This document shows, in pieces, positions 21,854 to 32,360 of a DNA stretch of 64,000 bases (position 1 is its first letter; the number at the start of each line of letters is the position of its first letter). The position numbers were made by a program, and so were the translations under genes. Under the pieces are notes generated by a model that had not been told where the DNA came from, ran no database searches, and worked only from the letters and a program-made list of their open reading frames with translations. Origin of the DNA: Adiantum capillus-veneris (Eukaryota; Streptophyta; Polypodiopsida; Polypodiales; Pteridaceae). Location of the stretch: assembly GCA_014529385.2 (NCBI GenBank), contig CM043944.1, positions 82,565,884 to 82,629,883 on the forward strand, given 5' to 3'.

Positions 21854-22283
21854 TGTCACAAACTAATGACGTGGCAGAACTGTACAGAAAGACCCAAAAA
21901 TTGCGCTTGCATGTTGACGTGGCAACAATACAATTTTTTGCATTTTGAGTTGTGCCACGTGGCAAGCTATACGGATTTTCGCGATTCACGCTGGATGCTT
22001 ATTGGGCCAGTAGCTTTTGAGTTTGGAGTTTTTCATGTACTGCTTTTAAGAGCCCAAAGGGCCTTTAAATAAGAACCCAAGGCCACTCTTTCCCCTCAGT
22101 TGCATTAATATAAAAGTAAATACCAAAAGGAGAACCAAATTTTGGGAAAAAAGCCTCTGGGCACGGAATTACGCCGGGCCATGTCGACTCTGTTTTTAAA
22201 GTGTGATACAGTTGACGTATTTTAAGTGATTCTCTCGTGTGTCGTACCAAGATTTCCGACTTGGGGTGCCCAAGTTTGTAACA
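21854..22283 (+). repeat. Gypsy LTR, downstream copy
   Basis: 430 bp, TGTCACAAACT to TGTAACA, related to 19289-19969 but lacking the AG tract. Three GACGTGGCA/CACGTGGCA motifs lie in its first 120 bp. Confidence 0.82.
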
Positions 22284-22329
22284 CTTAAAAGACAACAATC
22301 ACTATTTGTGGTACAATTAAGTTCACAAA

Positions 22330-22830
22330 ACTCCTTAGGAAAAATTCCTTAACCTACAGAACTTGAATTCAAGTACATTAAATCTAAAAATGTCAAGAAC
22401 AAAAAGATAATCTACAAAGCGTCTTACATTGCATAACTTGTGCAAAAATATTGCACAAATGTCAACAAGGACAAGATGCTCCATAAAATCAAACTCATAA
22501 GTAAAAATATAGAGATTAGCAAGTAAAACAGCACAATTGGTAGCCATAGGGATACCAATTGCTTGCTTGAAATGAGAGTCAACGACAATTATATGATGTC
22601 AATGTCATCTACAATCTTGGTGAATCTCTTTCTCCCTTTGTCTATGTCTACATTCTTACTTTTTAACCATAAGAAGTCAAAGTTCAACGCTGACTTTTCT
22701 TTAAGCGATGCCTTATACCTATCCTTCTCAAGCTTGAATACAAAAACTTTTGAAATAAGAGACTTGATTCTGAATTTTAGGTCCTCCAAATTTCGCTTCG
22801 TATACAGCCTTGTAAAGTCAAAAGTTTGGA
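22330..22830 (-). pseudogene. Penelope-like reverse transcriptase fragment
   Basis: On the minus strand a first frame begins FDFTRLYT (motif A) followed by LEDLKFRIKSLI. After a stop and shift near 22590 comes HFKQAIGIPMATNCAVLLAN (motif B), then YIFTYEFDFMEHL and RRFVDYLFVLD (motif C). The GIPMGTNCA-L-A-L-YEF pattern is characteristic of Penelope-like and related RTs. Motif C has lost its second Asp (DY instead of DD). There is no GIY-YIG endonuclease: the fragment is cut by the gypsy LTR at 22283. The identification rests on remembered motifs. Confidence 0.68.
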
Positions 22831-23441
22831 GACATAAAGCTCATTATGTAGATATTTGAAATCTCTTCGAATTGTTCCTACGACGTTTTCCTAGATCCTT
22901 CATGGATAACTCCATCTGAGTTACTCAGGTCTTTTGAATAGGGAATTTACGACAAAACCTACCTAAGACATTTGATTATGAGCAAAGCCAAACAAATAGA
23001 AAGATAAAGCAATGGGAAGATAGGTCAATTTAAAAAATGTGATAGGGAAATTTACGACAAAACCTTCCTAAGACAATTGATTATGAGCAAAGCCAAACAA
23101 ATAGAAAGATAAAGCATTGGGAAGATAGATCAATTTAAAAATGTCTCTCTATCTCTTTCTCTCTCCATTGGTCGTCTGCCTATCTGTCTACCTATCTATC
23201 GACCAATCTAAATGTCTCTATCAATATCTCTATCTATCTATGCAATGCCTGATGAGAAAGCTTCAATTCTCGCAAAAAATCCAAATGGTGGGTGTCATCA
23301 ATTGATAACACGAAGGTTCTGTAAATGCAAATGCACAATTTAAATCACGATCAATAAAACAACAAGATCAGGATCGTGTTATCAAGCGAAAAAGAGAAGA
23401 CAAACACAGAGAACAGGCCAAAAACTATGAGCCCAAGGAAC
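22831..23441 (-). other. Start of importin-like intron 1 (proximal part)
   Basis: Begins with the donor GTTCCTTGG at 23441 (minus strand). It holds the duplication above and short CTAT/CTCT tracts at 23150-23245. Whether the intron continues left through the Penelope and gypsy sequences is inferred from position only. Confidence 0.5.
22940..23146. repeat. Two-copy ~105-bp tandem duplication
   Basis: Two near-identical copies start GGGAATTTACGACAAAACCT (from about 22940) and GGGAAATTTACGACAAAACC (from about 23045). Both include GAGCAAAGCCAAACAAATAG. Confidence 0.85.
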
Positions 23442-23531
23442 CTGATTGAGCCGTTCTTCGCCAGCCTTGCGCTCATCAGGATTGGTGCTAAGAGCAAGCT
23501 GCAAGATGGAAGCGAGGGTAGGTAGATCCAT
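23442..23531 (-). CDS. Importin-beta-like protein (SAD2/IPO7-8 type), first coding exon
   Basis: Minus-strand ATG at 23531 opens 30 codons reading MDLPTLASILQLA, then LST, then NPDERKAGEERLNQ, immediately followed by GT at 23441. Plant SAD2-type importins begin MDLPSLA and have the same NPDERRAAEQSLNQ block as the first part of the importin-beta N-terminal HEAT repeat, which contacts Ran-GTP. These proteins carry cargo through nuclear pores. The CAG/GT donor context is good, the intron is phase 0, and the start has G at +4. Further exons were not seen in the window and should lie on the minus strand at lower coordinates, perhaps beyond base 1. It could instead be a truncated gene copy. Confidence 0.78.
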
Positions 23532-23830
23532 GAGGAAGCTTCTCAAGAATTAAAGCAAGCCTTGATGGCGAGCTGGAGGATGGACAGGCTGCTTGACGGG
23601 AGTGAATATTAGGGTGGGCAGTCCGCAGCTGCTCCCACGAAGTGCAACCCGCCTTAACTTCACCCCGCGACTCTGGTTAAACGTACCCCTCTCCACAGCC
23701 ATCGGATCGAAATTTCATCGAACGGCTCCATCCCTGTCCACCCTGGCAGGCCTTTATGCTGACGTGTCTGCACTTTTGGAGTTTAAGTCACGCAAAGAAT
23801 GGCACATACCGAAAATAAAGTGTTATCATT
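23532..23830 (-). promoter_or_regulatory. Putative promoter and 5' UTR of the importin-like gene
   Basis: This stretch is clearly richer in G+C than its surroundings. On the minus strand it includes GACACGTCAGCA (about 23760), an ACGT-core element of bZIP type, and GATCCGATGGCTG, a word common upstream of plant genes. No clear TATA box was found, so the transcription start is unknown. Confidence 0.5.
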
Positions 23831-23935
23831 ACAGATAGCTCATACCCGTTCATTTTTATTGCAAAAACACTCTGCTTCAAAATGCTAATTTTGATCACAA
23901 TAATGCAATCTCTCCCTCCAAACACATGGAGTCTA

Positions 23936-23987
<52 letters not shown>

Positions 23988-24189
23988 ATTTTTGACCTGG
24001 TAGATAGCAATTTACTCTTTTGATCATAACTTCTTTATCCAAACTTCAATTTGGATGATCAATCTAAGAGCACGAGCCCTTTACGCATTGATGTAAAAAT
24101 TTAAAAAAAAATAAGCAATGGAAGACTTTTCTATAGTAGCATTTTTAAATTGAACAAGTTTGGGAAAGTTGACTATCATATCTTATTTT
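23831..24189. other. Intergenic sequence with (CT)n tract
   Basis: Contains a (CT)n microsatellite at 23939-23983. No gene recognised. Confidence 0.6.
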
Positions 24190-24196
24190 ACATACA

Positions 24197-24960
24197 ATGT
24201 CTTCTAGTACTCACAAGGGTTCTTCTTTCTTAACAAAGTCCACAACCATTGTAGAAAATGATCCAAAATCTCTTAACTATGGAGATAGCAACACAATCAC
24301 TCCACCAACCACGTCGAAAACCATGATTATGGTATACTTAATATCATTAAAAGAGAGCGTAAACAAGCAAGGTGAAGACTCACATGCTCTTGCAATGGAG
24401 AATGGCACACTAAGGGTTCTTGTTGTTGAGAATGAGCATCTCAAGAGGATACTTGAGATGCAAACAACAAGTTTGATGCAACTTGAAAAGGAAGTCAAAG
24501 AATAAAAACGTTCTATTGTGGATTTGAATGCTTTGAAGAAGCGCATGAGAAAAGTGAAGTATGACCATGTACTAAAACAGGACAAATTTGATGCCATCAG
24601 TCGTGATGTATGCGAAATGAAATATATATGCACAAACAAGCTTTGGTCTGATGTATGTGGTAGCAATGTGGTTCTTAATTCCTCTCTCATACAAGATATG
24701 ACCCAAAGAAAGAATGTTGACGAGTTGAAGGAACGAAAATGATGTTCCAAGAACATTGTTATTCCTGAAATTGGCGAAGAGAAGTTAGAGACACCTCCTT
24801 CTCTTGCAATTGTTATTGAAGATTTCTTCAAAGCCCACTTTGGTATGTCAGGAGTTATTGTTTATGGAGTATATAGAGTGGGTGAGCAAGGAGCTCCTCA
24901 CTCGTGACAAGGGGCAATTGTATGCACCATACTAGATGAAACCAAACAAAAGAGTATCTT
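24197..24960 (+). pseudogene. LINE B ORF1-like region
   Basis: The first frame (24197-24505) starts MSSSTHKGSSF and has a heptad-like stretch (VVENEHLKRILEMQTTSLMQ) consistent with a coiled coil. A stop at 24503-24505 is followed in the same frame by KKRMRKVKYDHVLKQDKFD. Downstream, other frames give FFKAHFGMSGVIVYGVYRVG, resembling the RNA-binding part of LINE ORF1 proteins. The role would be RNA chaperone and particle formation; the family is inferred from position and coiled coil. Confidence 0.55.
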
Positions 24961-24969
24961 GATATTGTG

Positions 24970-26130
24970 GAAGATTTTGGAGAAACTTGAAGGGCAAGCG
25001 GATTGAGAGCTTTGGTAGCTTGAGTGTTATGGATATGTACATGCATTGTAGGCAACTATATTAGCAACCAAATGCTGGAAAGATGCCATTTGATGGTTCA
25101 TTCCCATGTATGCCCTCTTCTTTTTGTCTTGAGGATGTGTGCGGCGGGCTCAAAAAGTTGGCCATTCACAATGCGGGAGATCTTCAAAGTATCAAGCCAA
25201 AAATAATTAAATGGATGAGAGATTTTACACATGATTGGATGTGTGACATGTTCAACCTTGCATTTCAAGCATGGTATGCCTTGTGATTAGAGCACTAATT
25301 GGGTCAAGCCTTTTTATAAAGGAGGAGAATGTAAATAACTATCGAACTGTATTGATTGGGTCTCTTATGGCAAAGTTGTTTGGATGCATAATGTAGATAA
25401 AACTGAGTGATTTGGAAGAAAAGGATAGCAAGCATGCAAAAGGACAAGCGGGTTTTTGTCGATGCCACAGCACCGTTGAACATCTTGTCACTCTTCATGT
25501 TCTCATGGAGGAAAGTCGGCTAAAAGGCAAGCAATTGTATTGTTTTTGTGTGGACTTCAAGAAAGCCTTTGATTTGATTCCACATAACAAATTGTGGAGA
25601 AGAATGGAAGAAATCCAAGTGCCATGTGAGTTTGTGCTTGTAGTTTCCCCAATCTATGAGAAGGTGATATGTTAATTGCGCATGGAAAGAGGAATTTCAG
25701 AATTTTTTGCAAGCAATATTGGGGCTAAACAATGATTCTTGTGTCATCAACTCTCTTTGATCTATACATCGAAATCAATTGGAACCAATGGTACTTAACT
25801 TCATGCAAGAAGAAGGCAATGAAAGGATACTATTTGCGATGCAGTAAACATGCTTTTGTTGTATGCACATGATGTAATGCTTCTAGCACACGCTTTAGAG
25901 GATGCACACAAGATTATGGTTGTCCTTGAGAACGTTTGCTTGCATAGTGAACTAATTATGATTAAATCCAAAACAAAGGTTAAAACCAACCATAAGGAGA
26001 AGTGATTCATTGTGTACAACAATGAAACACTTAAAGTTATTAAGAGCTTTAAGTACATTGACCTTGAGGTTCTTGCCAATCAAAAGTAGCATTGATGTGC
26101 TATGCATCTTTTGGATGCTGGGAAAAGATC
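24970..26130 (+). pseudogene. LINE B ORF2 reverse transcriptase, degraded
   Basis: Pre-RT block EDVCGGLKKLAIHNAGDLQS, then WMCDMFNLAFQ. The RT frame at 25412-25675 has GQAGFCRCHSTVEHLV and FCVDFKKAFDLIPHNKLW (motif A). The motif B region is nearly destroyed. Motif C reads LLYAHDVMLLA, so the first catalytic Asp is His. Several stops and shifts occur. The order agrees with LINE A and with copy 2. Confidence 0.82.
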
Positions 26131-27434
26131 ACTGTCAGATTGTGCGATTCTTGGGGTTTACCGAGAAAGCCCCGTGCTTTTGGCTATGAGAGAATTGACA
26201 AAGGAGAGAAGTAGAAATAGAAATAATTGTATCTAGGAGATATTGAAGAGTTATATGAGAGTATGAGTGCCATTAGAGGTCAATTTGCATGAGATAGCAT
26301 AGATTTGGTAGATATTGCAAGATTAATAGCACAACATGAAACAATGCAATAAGAGCCTAATCCAATACTGAAATTATTGAATCTGAAACAAATTCTACAT
26401 AGTATAGTCGAATGGACCTATAATAATCACCAAGATGTTCAGCAACTCTGGGTAAAGCCTTAAACATAAGCTCCAACACTAGCAGTCAATCAAAATCATT
26501 GCTTGGCTTCCAGTCAATCACATTCTTGGGATCTTCTCAATGCATGTCCTTGCTCTCATAGCCACGTACACTCGAGCCCCTTCAGTGAATGTAGATAGGC
26601 ACTTACCTCAAACATCCGCCATTGTCCTTGTGCTGTCACAAGTTCACCCTTCCTTTTCCCAAGCCCTTAAACAAATACCTTCCCTTTGTCTTCTCTTAGT
26701 CCCAATCGTGAGGAAAACATTAGCAGATAACAACACTTGAACAAATAATCGTCCTTTGTCTTCTCTTAATTCCAATTGCGAGGAAAACATTAGCAGATAA
26801 CAACCCATGGTTTCCTCTTCATCTTCAACTTCATTCTCTTCTCTTCTGTTCACATCACTTCTCTTGCACAAATTCTAAGAGAGAAAGCTCAATCAAGAAG
26901 AAGAATAAAACCCCGTCTTCCTCTACTTCCCCTTCTCCCTTCCTCTTCTCCTATTTCTTCCTACAACTCTCCTGAAAAACGATAGAGTACAAAAACTTCA
27001 ATATCTCCCAATTGATGCAGAATTGGCCCATGTGTGTGAGACACAAAAAGCTACAACGTGCACTATCCTTGTCCTTGGTGGCCCGTTTCACAAAAAATGA
27101 CTTTTTAAAATCTTATAGAATAGGACTTTTTAGACTCCCTCATGCAATACACTTGGTCTCTCACTCACTTTTCTTTCTATCACTAACCACATGGCCTCCA
27201 CCTACCCAACATGCCTTGCATGCTTTGAGAGGCATTTCCCATACAACCCTTTCTTGTAAGCATCAAATCCGTACACTTGGGGTGCGTACTTGTCTTAACA
27301 TTCTGACATACATTCACCATTGCACTTGCATGTCATTGTGTCTCGTCATTGCCGAATTAACATATACACTTCAATCAAGTAAGATCTTCATCTTTTAACC
27401 ATGTTTCATATCGTGGAAGCAGAGCCACACGACA
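26131..27434. mobile_element. Unclassified 1.3-kb insertion in LINE B copy 1
   Basis: Copy 2 is continuous across the equivalent site, so 26131-27434 is an insertion. It begins TGTCAGATTG and ends near CACACGACA, short inverted TGTC/GACA termini compatible with a solo LTR, but no clear target duplication was found. It has a two-copy 69-bp repeat (26672-26809, sharing AGGAAAACATTAGCAGATAA), a CT-rich stretch (26810-26970) and no recognised coding sequence. Confidence 0.55.
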
Positions 27435-27602
27435 ATGTACTATGCATTTGAGAACATGTGTAATGCGAGAATGTCAAATGTTGGATTCTCAATAAGTACC
27501 TTTTTGGCACATTGGTGACATTGGTTCTTCTTTGTGGAGTTAGAAGTGTGGGACATGAGCATCTTAAAGTCTACTTGAAAAGAGTTTGAGAATGTCCAAA
27601 AG
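27435..27602 (+). pseudogene. LINE B ORF2, post-RT fragment
   Basis: Aligns with 46530-46690 of copy 2, from ATGCATTTGAGAACATGTGT to AATGTCCAAAAG. It encodes part of the region after the RT. It ends at the chromovirus target site. Confidence 0.75.
27598..27602. repeat. Chromovirus target duplication AAAAG, left
   Basis: AAAAG directly precedes the LTR and is repeated at 33504-33508. Confidence 0.88.
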
Positions 27603-27725
27603 TGTAAGACAGGGGAGACTAAAGCCTGAGAGTCCACCACCCAGCCACCCTTTATATAGGCAAGCCCCCGGCCCTTTGCCCTAGTTGGACTTCCCGTTCT
27701 ACACCGCCTAGCCGGTGTCCTGACA
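27603..27725 (-). repeat. Chromovirus 3' LTR
   Basis: TGTAAGACAGG to TGTCCTGACA on the plus strand, with a TTTATATAGG TATA-like motif. Adjacent CCCCCCTTAAG (27731-27741) is the minus-strand polypurine tract. Confidence 0.88.
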
Positions 27726-27736
27726 TTACTCCCCCC

Positions 27737-28150
27737 TTAAGAAGAGTTTTTGTCCTCGAAAACAAAAGTGGGAAACTTCTTCTTAAGAACACTAATGTTT
27801 TCCCAAGTGGCACCTTCTTCAGGTCGGTCTTTCCACTTGATTAAGGCTTGTTGACGTATGTGATGACGTGTACGCAACTCATGATAATGAAGAACACGTT
27901 CAGGTTCATGCGGTAAAGTAGGAGGTTCAATGTAATCAACCAAAACCTGTTGGTCAATGACATTGTTGTCCCCATGTAACCACTTACGTAGACGGCTTAC
28001 ATGAAACAACAGATGAATGCGAGAATGTGAAGGTAGTAATAGTTTGTAGGCACGATCACCTACTCGCTTGAGTATTTTGAAAGGCCCACAATATCGGGGA
28101 GATAATTTAGGCATCGGCCCAGTTTTCAGACTTTCTGAATGTTCTGGCAC
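27737..28150 (-). pseudogene. Chromovirus integrase C-terminus and chromodomain
   Basis: The frame starts within the integrase tail (SPRYCGPFKILKRVGDRAYK, the GPY/F motif; then IHLLFHVSRLRKW). It ends with ALIKWKDRPEEGATWE and ISVLKKKFP, which match a chromodomain. Chromodomains bind methylated histone H3 and guide insertion into heterochromatin. The frame itself is open for 137 residues to the stop near the polypurine tract. Upstream integrase is frameshifted. Confidence 0.88.
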
Positions 28151-29100
28151 ACGTAAAAATATTTATTCTCCTTCTTTGAAGGTAACTTGCCAACGTTTCT
28201 CATCAGCGTACTTCTTATACCGATCCCATGCTTGTCGGACATTCTGACGAGCAAGTTTCAGCATATCCATGTGGTCTTGGAGAAAATCCTTAATTTGTTG
28301 GAGTTTTTCGGTTGCCAACCCCACCGTAACTCGTGACCTAGGTTGAAACCCGTACATGAGCATGAGAGGATTAAACCTGTTGTGACATGCTTAGCACAGT
28401 TGTAGGCAAACTCGAGAATAGGTAAGTATTTTTCCCAGTCTGACTGTTTTTTGCTGACGTATGCTCTTAGCATATCCTCTAGCACCTGGTTAACCTATTT
28501 CGTTTGACCATCCATTTCTGGATGATCAGCTGTACTGAGGTTTAGTTGTGTACCCCATTGTTTAAATATAGCTCTCCAAAAGTGGCTGTTAAACTTGGGA
28601 TCACGGTCACTAACAATGTTACTTGGCAAACCATACAATTTGTATAGATTGTCCACAAATAACTTGGCTAGTTCTGGCATCTTAACCGTTGATTTGGTCG
28701 GAATAAACTTACATAGTTTAGTCAACCTGTCTACGACCACCTATACTGAGTCATGACCTCGTATAGTGGTTGGTAAACCTACAATGAAATCCATAGAGAT
28801 ACTTTCCCATTTTCCATTGGGAATCTCCAAAGGACGTAAGAGTCCACCTGCTTTCAGGTGCTCTGCCTTGTTAACCTGACATTTTTGGCAGTGCAAGATA
28901 TAAGCTTGAACAAAGCCATGTAGACGTGGCCAGTAAAACTGTCGTCGTACGAGAGAATAAGTTTTTCTAATCCCCGAGTGCCCTGCACTTGGACTATCAT
29001 GACATTCATAAAGAATTTGACGCCGAATGTCTGTGTCCGTCGTTACACAAACTCTCCTTTGTGGAGTAGGTACCCATTGTCGATGGTAAAATGCTTCCAT
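28151..29100 (-). pseudogene. Chromovirus integrase
   Basis: Minus-strand frames give the zinc finger (HDSPSAGHSGIRKTY, then CQKCQVNKAEH), ISMDFIVGLPTT and MVVDRLTKLCKFIP. The core continues LPSNIVSDRDPKFNSHFW and DHPEMDGQTK, then AYVSKKQSDWEKYLP. All D-D-E regions are represented but lie in at least four frames separated by stops (28493, 28741). It is the integrase that inserts the cDNA. Confidence 0.88.
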
Positions 29101-29842
29101 CTCTATAGTTCATCACTTGATAAAGGAGAACTAGGTGTGGAGGTTAATTGTACACTACCGTCATTGGAGTAAGAAGGATCCCTCTTTTGAACATGGCTCC
29201 ACACTTTGGAATATGCTTCATCATGCTCATATTTTCCCTTGAGAGAATCTAAAAATTCACTATGAAGTTCCGTGAACAAGAGCGAATTGATCTTTGGCAT
29301 TCGACTTAGAGCGTCTCCCACTACATTGTATCAGCCTTTGTGATACCTTAGCTTGGCGTCATATTCCTGAAGGATCTCGGCCCACCTGGCTTTTCGACCC
29401 TTTAAATCTGTTTGTTGTGTAAACCATTTGATGCTTTCATTGTCAAACACAATCTCAAACGGAGCACCATACAGATAATGCCGCCATGTTTTTAAGGCAG
29501 ACACTATTGCATAGAGTTCGCGTTCATAAGCAGATTAGTTCTGTTGAGCTTCATCAAGCTTCTTACTTTCAAATGCAATCGACCGTCCGTCTTGTAACAG
29601 GACTGCTCCAATAGCACGATCACTGGCATCCGTTTCCAAAACGAATGGTTTCAAAGGATCTACAATAGCCAGTATAGGAGCTGTAGCTAATGCATCCTTG
29701 AGCATATCAAAACTGTGCTGTTGAGCGGATCCCCACTGAAAAGCTTTACCTTTGCCTTTTAGTTGATCCGTCATTATATGAACATCAATTTGAGCATAGT
29801 TTTTAATGAACCTTCGGTAAAAACCTGCAAATCCTAAAAATA
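29101..29842 (-). pseudogene. Chromovirus RNase H
   Basis: FVLETDASDRAIGAVLLQDG (RNase H start), FESKKLDEAQQN and, in another frame, VGDALSRMPKINSL-type sequence (MGDALSRMPK) near 29300. It connects RT and integrase and has several in-frame stops. Confidence 0.85.
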
Positions 29843-29843
29843 T

Positions 29844-30604
29844 CTATAATTCTTTCAGATTTTTAGGAGGAAGCCATTTCCTGATGGTATCCACTTTGGA
29901 TTGATCCATGTATAGGCCGTGAGCTGAAATGACATGCCCTAAATAATGAATTTCATCTTTTAGAAAATCACATTTAGATTCCTTGGCATATAGCTTGTTT
30001 GTGCGCAACAACTCAAACACATGCCTGAGATGTTGTAAGTGTTCTTCTTCAGAAGCACTATAGACTAGTATGTCATCGAGGAAAAAAATGACAAGTTTGC
30101 CCAAATATGGATTCAAGACACTATCCATAAGTGTCATGAAGGTTGCGGGTGCATTGGTTAACCCAAAGGGCATCACCAAAAACTCGTAATGTCCAAACTG
30201 TGTTCGGAATGCAATTTTAGGTATATCGGCAAGCTGAATACGAACTTGGTGATATCCTGACCGCAAGTCGATTTTCGTAAAAATGTGAGCATGAGTTAGC
30301 TTATCAAATAACTCATCTACTCTTGGCAATGGGTATTTGTTCTTAACTGTAACCGCATTTAAGTCCCGTTAGTCTACGCACATGCGCATACTGCCGTCCT
30401 TTTTCTTCACTAAAAGGATAGGCGAAGCCCATGGTGAAGAACTGGGTTGTATAAACCCTCTGCTAAGGTAGTCAGCAAGCTGACTTCCACCTCAACAGCC
30501 TCTGAATAACTCATACGGTAAGGTGGTTTACTAACAGGTTTACAGCCTGCAGCCACGTCAATGCTATGTTGTACTGATCGTGTCGGCGATAATCTTGATG
30601 GCAA
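29844..30604 (-). pseudogene. Chromovirus reverse transcriptase
   Basis: HSIDVAAGCKPVSKPPYRMS begins the domain (frame to 30410). After a stop in the CVDYR block (about 30375) the frame 29844-30329 contains [15 protein letters not shown] (motif A), [15 protein letters not shown] (motif B) and [16 protein letters not shown] (motif C, LDD), then [10 protein letters not shown]. Catalytic Asp residues are conserved. The stop at 29841-29844 (KNLKEL*) truncates the connection region. Confidence 0.92.
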
Positions 30605-30633
30605 ATCATTAGGAAATACATCTTTAAATTCCT

Positions 30634-31250
30634 TTAATATTTTTTGTAATTGACTTGCAACGTTTGCTTGTTTAAAATTAGCAATTGGTGGAATAGATGA
30701 GAGAGAAGCATGCGGCGTTGAGAATGTTCAACAGACGCAATGTTAGAAAGAAAATGAGATAGTGAGTAACACAAGAAAATCTGACCTATTTCATTATGAG
30801 AAACGAGCTGCATAAGCTCAGCGGTACAAATCAGTGGTGATGAAGGTATATCTTTTTCTCCTAACAACAACACATGTGCGCCGTGGGATTCAAACATCAA
30901 GCTCTTGTGCTCATAGCTACGCTTCAGTGATGGTCCTAGGCTATGCAACCACTCCCTACCAAGAACCACATTAGCCCTTTCCATGTTCATAACCTGAAAA
31001 TCCAAACAAGTAGAGTACCCTTGTACTTCCAATGGAACAGCTCAACATTGAGTATCCCATATTTTAGTATCATGTCCATTCATCATTGCTACCTTGTAGT
31101 GGTGGGTACTCCGAGTTTGAGGCAGTTTGAGCTTTTTCACCAATCCATAATTGATGAAATTGTGAGTAGCACTGTCATCTGCTAAGATGCGCACCTCTTG
31201 CCCTCACAGATATCCGTGCATACGTACTAACTCATGTAGGTTTGTTGCCA
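30634..31250 (-). pseudogene. Chromovirus protease
   Basis: Minus-strand reading shows ILADDSATHNFINYGLVKKL (about 31130-31195), equivalent to the D-S/T-G-A active-site region of gypsy retropepsins, but altered to DDSA. After a stop the frame 30634-31032 has FQVMNMERANVVLGREWLHS, the usual late protease block. Cleavage of the polyprotein would be its role. Confidence 0.78.
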
Positions 31251-31299
31251 CATGGAAGCTGTGAGACAGCATTTATGCACCACCGCAGTGTGTGTTACT

Positions 31300-32360
31300 T
31301 CCACTGTGAAGAATCTTGAGGAAGACTCAAGAGGCAGCAGTTGCATCGTGTGCACTGTTTTCTCCTTTCCTTGAGCAGCAGATTTCCCCTAGGGACAATC
31401 CTTTTTGCCATGACCTCTTCTTAAACATTAAAAACATACCTTTTCTTTCTTGGCTTTATCAAAATCCTCAGGAGAGAGAGGACCCCTGGACCCCTTGGGT
31501 TTTTTAGATGCATCTGAATTAGCAATTAGAAATTTTCTTTTATTGTGCCCATACTGAGTGCATGTACTACCATGTATAATAGCAGGCACGTGATTATTAT
31601 GTGTTTTCTTCTCATCAGGGTCATCATGAATATGTGCTTTCACTATGGCTTCCTCAAGGGTTTTAGGGTCTTGACATACTTCTTAAGCTTGGGTGTCAGA
31701 CCTCGTATGAACCCTCGTACTTGTTGAAAGGTATCCAAGCCTTCCAACTTGAGGATAACGTCCCGATAGTGAGAGATATATTCAAGGAGTGATGGGTATT
31801 GGCAAATGGAACACGTGTTCCAAGCAGTTCAATTTCGATCGGCTTCGTTTGTAGGCAAAAATTCCTTGCTAAACATTGCTTCAAAAGCTGCCCAACTCTG
31901 TGGTATGATGTTCTTCTCCTTGAGAGACATCCACCATTTGTAGGCCTTGCCTTCCAGAGTTAAGGTCGTCTGAAGAGCTCTGACTGCATCCGGAGTACGC
32001 CGCAAGGCGTGAATTCCATCCCACTTACTGAGAAAGATATTCACTACATTCTTATTGCGATCTCGGTCTTCTCCCTTAAAAATTGGTGGTTTAGTGTTCT
32101 TTAACAATTCATCCACCTCTTTGCCAGTGAGAGTATGCAACGTATCATCAGTTGGACCTTGCCCTAGATTAGGAATGCCCCGTCCTTGTGTGGCAACGTG
32201 CTCATTCATGTGGGTGTCAGCAGGACTCTTAGACTGTTGATGCATTAATTGGATTACTAATGTGGATAGTTTAGTAACATTTTCATTTAAAGCTTTAAAA
32301 TTTGCATCCATGACTGTCATGCGTGTTTGAAGTGCACAAAATTCTTGAATATCGAGCAAT
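31300..32360 (-). pseudogene. Chromovirus gag
   Basis: Frame 31829-32359 begins with a helical N-terminal part and includes LTLEGKAYKWWMSLKEKN, the gypsy capsid signature. The following part is frameshifted; a Lys-rich segment leads to a degenerate zinc knuckle near 31420-31440 (KVCF start). Gag packages the RNA into particles. Confidence 0.8.

Noticed and set aside
27012-27398. 128-codon plus-strand frame
   Set aside because: Inside the 1.3-kb insert; biased composition and no recognisable motif.
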